From Epichloe hybrida (Eukaryota > Ascomycota > Sordariomycetes > Hypocreales > Clavicipitaceae): a stretch of DNA of 64,000 nucleotides. This document shows, in pieces, positions 62,333-64,000 of the stretch; position 1 is the first letter of the stretch, and the number at the start of each line of letters is the position of its first letter. Below the pieces are notes generated by a model. The model did not search any database. It was not told the origin of the DNA and saw only the letters and a list, made by a program, of their open reading frames with translations. The translations under genes and the position numbers were made by a program. The stretch lies in the NCBI GenBank assembly GCA_019022495.1, contig JAFEKR010000013.1, positions 1,302,001 through 1,366,000 on the forward strand, read 5' to 3'.

Positions 62333-62947
62333 TCCTCGGGGGTCGGGGGTCGGAGGTCGGACGGAAGAAGGGAAGCCTTTTGAAGCATCAAAAGCCAGCC
62401 CTTTTGTGTTTCTATTTACTGCTCTTGAGCATCGCTTGCACACAAGCACACGCAATTCTCTCTCTCTCTCTATTTGTTTATAAATATTCAACACCTTTTT
62501 GCGCTGTTTCGAGCTTGAAAGCCGAGTGTGTTTAGTGTATATTTCTCGATACAAGATCAGCATTGTAGAATGCAGCCTCTAAAGAAAGATTCATCATGAA
62601 ATGGACTGCATGTTTGCATGGGAGAGTACAATTGAGTAGATTCGAAAAAAAAAAAAAAAGTAGGAGCATATCTGCTGCGTGGACCCAGTGGAACAAACCC
62701 CCTTACATCTACCTCCATCCGGCAGATAACCCGAGTTATATACACCGAGATGGCCTCATATTTAAAGCTAACCACTGGTCGGTCTACTATACTTGCTCCA
62801 TGCATGACTTCTCATCATTTTTCCTTCGTTCAAATCATCGCGTCTATGGTGCTGTAATCTTGGTCGGTCGTGATGCGTCCGGCACATTGGCCACTCAAGT
62901 CGTCTCACCCCTAAATTGCATCTTGTCGAAATTATTTCAATGCATCA
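62333..62947. other. Convergent 3' region between the Fat1-like and BTB genes
   Basis: 615 bp, tail to tail. It holds a CTCTCTCTCTCTC run at 62457-62470, an AT-rich stretch TTTGTTTATAAATATTCAAC (62473-62492) suited to polyadenylation, and an A tract at 62645-62659. Spurious ORFs only. Confidence 0.45.
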
Positions 62948-64000
62948 TCAAGATCCATTTATGCCCAGGCCAACGCGTTGGCCACCGCCGCCGCCTTGTT
63001 GGACCGCCGAAAAAGGCGAGGCTCCTCCTCCCGGGGCGGCCATTGTGGCTGCGTTGCCCGTGCCGGTCCTTTCACGCATTCGTCGTCCCTCCATCAAGCC
63101 GCGAAGGCCGCGCTTCTGCAAGCCGATAACGCTACTCAGCTCCCCACCCCAAATGAAGTTGTTGTTGTTGTTGTTGTTGTTGTCGCGATCACTGCCTCCG
63201 AGTTCGGAGCCCCATTCAGAGCCGCTCACGCTGGTTGAGGCTGAAATCTCGCCACTCAGTGGACGGCCCGTTTTTTGCACATTAGTGTTGATGACAAGGC
63301 CCGTTGTTGCTGCGGCCAGGTCTGTAGACGAGTCGTTTGCAGTCGTCCCGTCTAGGGAGAAGTCGGATACCGATGTGGGTGACCCGACGGGATCAGACGC
63401 ACTGACAAAGTAATTGGGGTTCAGAGAGCCATCTATCCCGCGTCCACCCCCGGCAGCCATGGCCGTAGCGTTGAAAACGGCTGCCGCATTGCGGCTGTCG
63501 AGAAGCCCGTGCAGTCGCTCAACCACAGCCTCTAAAAAGCCGTCGATGCGATACGGTCTCGAAATCTGCAACAACGAGCACAATATTTGAGGCGTGCACA
63601 AGGGTGATGTCGGGGGAGGCAGCGAGCTTGTGTACAAGAAGTGAAGCAGAGCTTGCACAGTCAGGTACGTGTGAGGGAGATACAGGCATCTCGGCCTCGA
63701 GTTTGGCGGCAACGATCGAGGTGTTGGAGCGGCGTTCACGGCAGCTGGATTGGGGCCATCACCATGCCCAGACACATCAGCTGCAGAATCGCAGACACCT
63801 GATGCCCCCGCAGTCGTGTTAGAGCTAGTTCCGCCGCCTGATGTCGACAGCATGCTGGGGCCACTCGACGAGGACGGCGGCTGCGTCGCATCCTTGGAGT
63901 TTGGCGTTATGGTCAGTGCAGAGGCACGAAGAGGGTTCCTCGAGAGGCCTGACCGTAAAGTCACCGCGTCGCTGCCATCTTGAGTTGCAGTTCCCTCGCG
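62948..64000 (-). CDS. C-terminal part of a BTB-domain protein (possible kelch/Ral2-like), 5' end off the window
   Basis: The minus-strand frame is open from the right edge (REGTATQDGSDAVTLRSGLS) to the stop at 62948, about 350 residues. The recognisable part is the C-terminal half of a BTB/POZ fold: CLYLPHTYLTVQALLHFLYT, then PQILCSLLQISRPYRIDGFL and EAVVERLHGLLD. Around it are low-complexity Ser, Gly and Pro stretches and a poly-Asn run (N8 at ~63160-63185). In fungi this layout occurs at the C-terminus of kelch-BTB proteins such as fission-yeast Ral2, which act in Ras signalling and cell shape; kelch repeats would lie beyond 64000. No ATG is visible in the frame, consistent with truncation. 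Adaptor rather than enzyme. Confidence 0.65.
   Translation of the reverse strand, partial: REGTATQDGSDAVTLRSGLSRNPLRASALTITPNSKDATQPPSSSSGPSMLSTSGGGTSSNTTAGASGVCDSAADVSGHGDGPNPAAVNAAPTPRSLPPNSRPRCLYLPHTYLTVQALLHFLYTSSLPPPTSPLCTPQILCSLLQISRPYRIDGFLEAVVERLHGLLDSRNAAAVFNATAMAAGGGRGIDGSLNPNYFVSASDPVGSPTSVSDFSLDGTTANDSSTDLAAATTGLVINTNVQKTGRPLSGEISASTSVSGSEWGSELGGSDRDNNNNNNNNFIWGGELSSVIGLQKRGLRGLMEGRRMRERTGTGNAATMAAPGGGASPFSAVQQGGGGGQRVGLGINGS

Noticed and set aside
61402..62535. 377-codon Arg-rich ORF on the plus strand
   Set aside because: Alternate frame of the Fat1-like exon in GC-rich DNA; composition (R, P, H) is that of a shadow frame.

Overview
This window comes from a filamentous ascomycete (Pezizomycotina, probably a Sordariomycete). 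The evidence is short introns with GT..AG borders and CTAAC/CTGAC branch sites, fungal-type versions of PIG-S, Fat1-like acyl-CoA synthetase and a COG2945-like hydrolase, and heavy CpA-to-TpA decay of repeats typical of RIP (repeat-induced point mutation). The genus cannot be fixed from the sequence alone.

The window has two compartments. Bases 1 to about 48,500 are an AT-rich, gene-free block of transposons inserted into one another. Bases 48,600 to 64,000 are a normal GC-balanced segment with six protein genes.

The repeat block can be unpicked like nested dolls, because target-site duplications and paralogous empty sites are still legible. (1) An old Copia element A1 (minus strand) occupies 82-3504 plus 43721-47287. 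(2) A terminal-inverted-repeat element T1 (ends CAGAGCAT/ATGCTCTG, 8-bp duplication CTAAGGAT, hAT-like) splits A1; its own DNA is mostly 3505-4298 and about 43378-43720. (3) Inside T1 lie Copia B1 (4299-11098), a Copia RT fragment E (11099-11776) and Copia C (11777-43377). (4) C is split by Copia B2 (13923-30090, duplication GAAAG) and Copia D (30748-39272), and carries a 217-bp retroposon with a perfect 19-bp duplication. (5) B2 is split by the chimeric A2 complex (19821-29163). D is split by T2 (32107-34349), a second member of the T1 family. A2 has three long LTRs, a nearly intact gag ORF, an RT with YVDD, and a tiny-LTR element with tRNA-like promoter boxes fused into it. B, C and D belong to one Copia clade (RNase H signature LFVFV..SLTNNKDL, RT with a T-D-[D/N]-T-L motif). 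A belongs to a different, TNT1-94-like clade.

Between the compartments lie a decayed ORF with a possible hAT transposase motif and a 364-bp TA-flanked MITE. The genes follow in this order: an APC-family choline/GABA-type permease (+); an NAD-type aldehyde dehydrogenase (-) with a GC-AG intron full of CAAG repeats; an alpha/beta hydrolase (-); the GPI-transamidase subunit PIG-S (-); a Fat1-like very-long-chain acyl-CoA synthetase (+) with a 7-nt first exon; and the C-terminal part of a BTB-domain protein (-) running off the right edge. A second MITE (54360-54977) with perfect 45-bp inverted ends encloses a minisatellite. The permease and aldehyde dehydrogenase are adjacent and convergent and could act on the same class of substrate, for example choline to glycine betaine, or GABA. 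The other genes look like ordinary housekeeping or lipid-handling genes.
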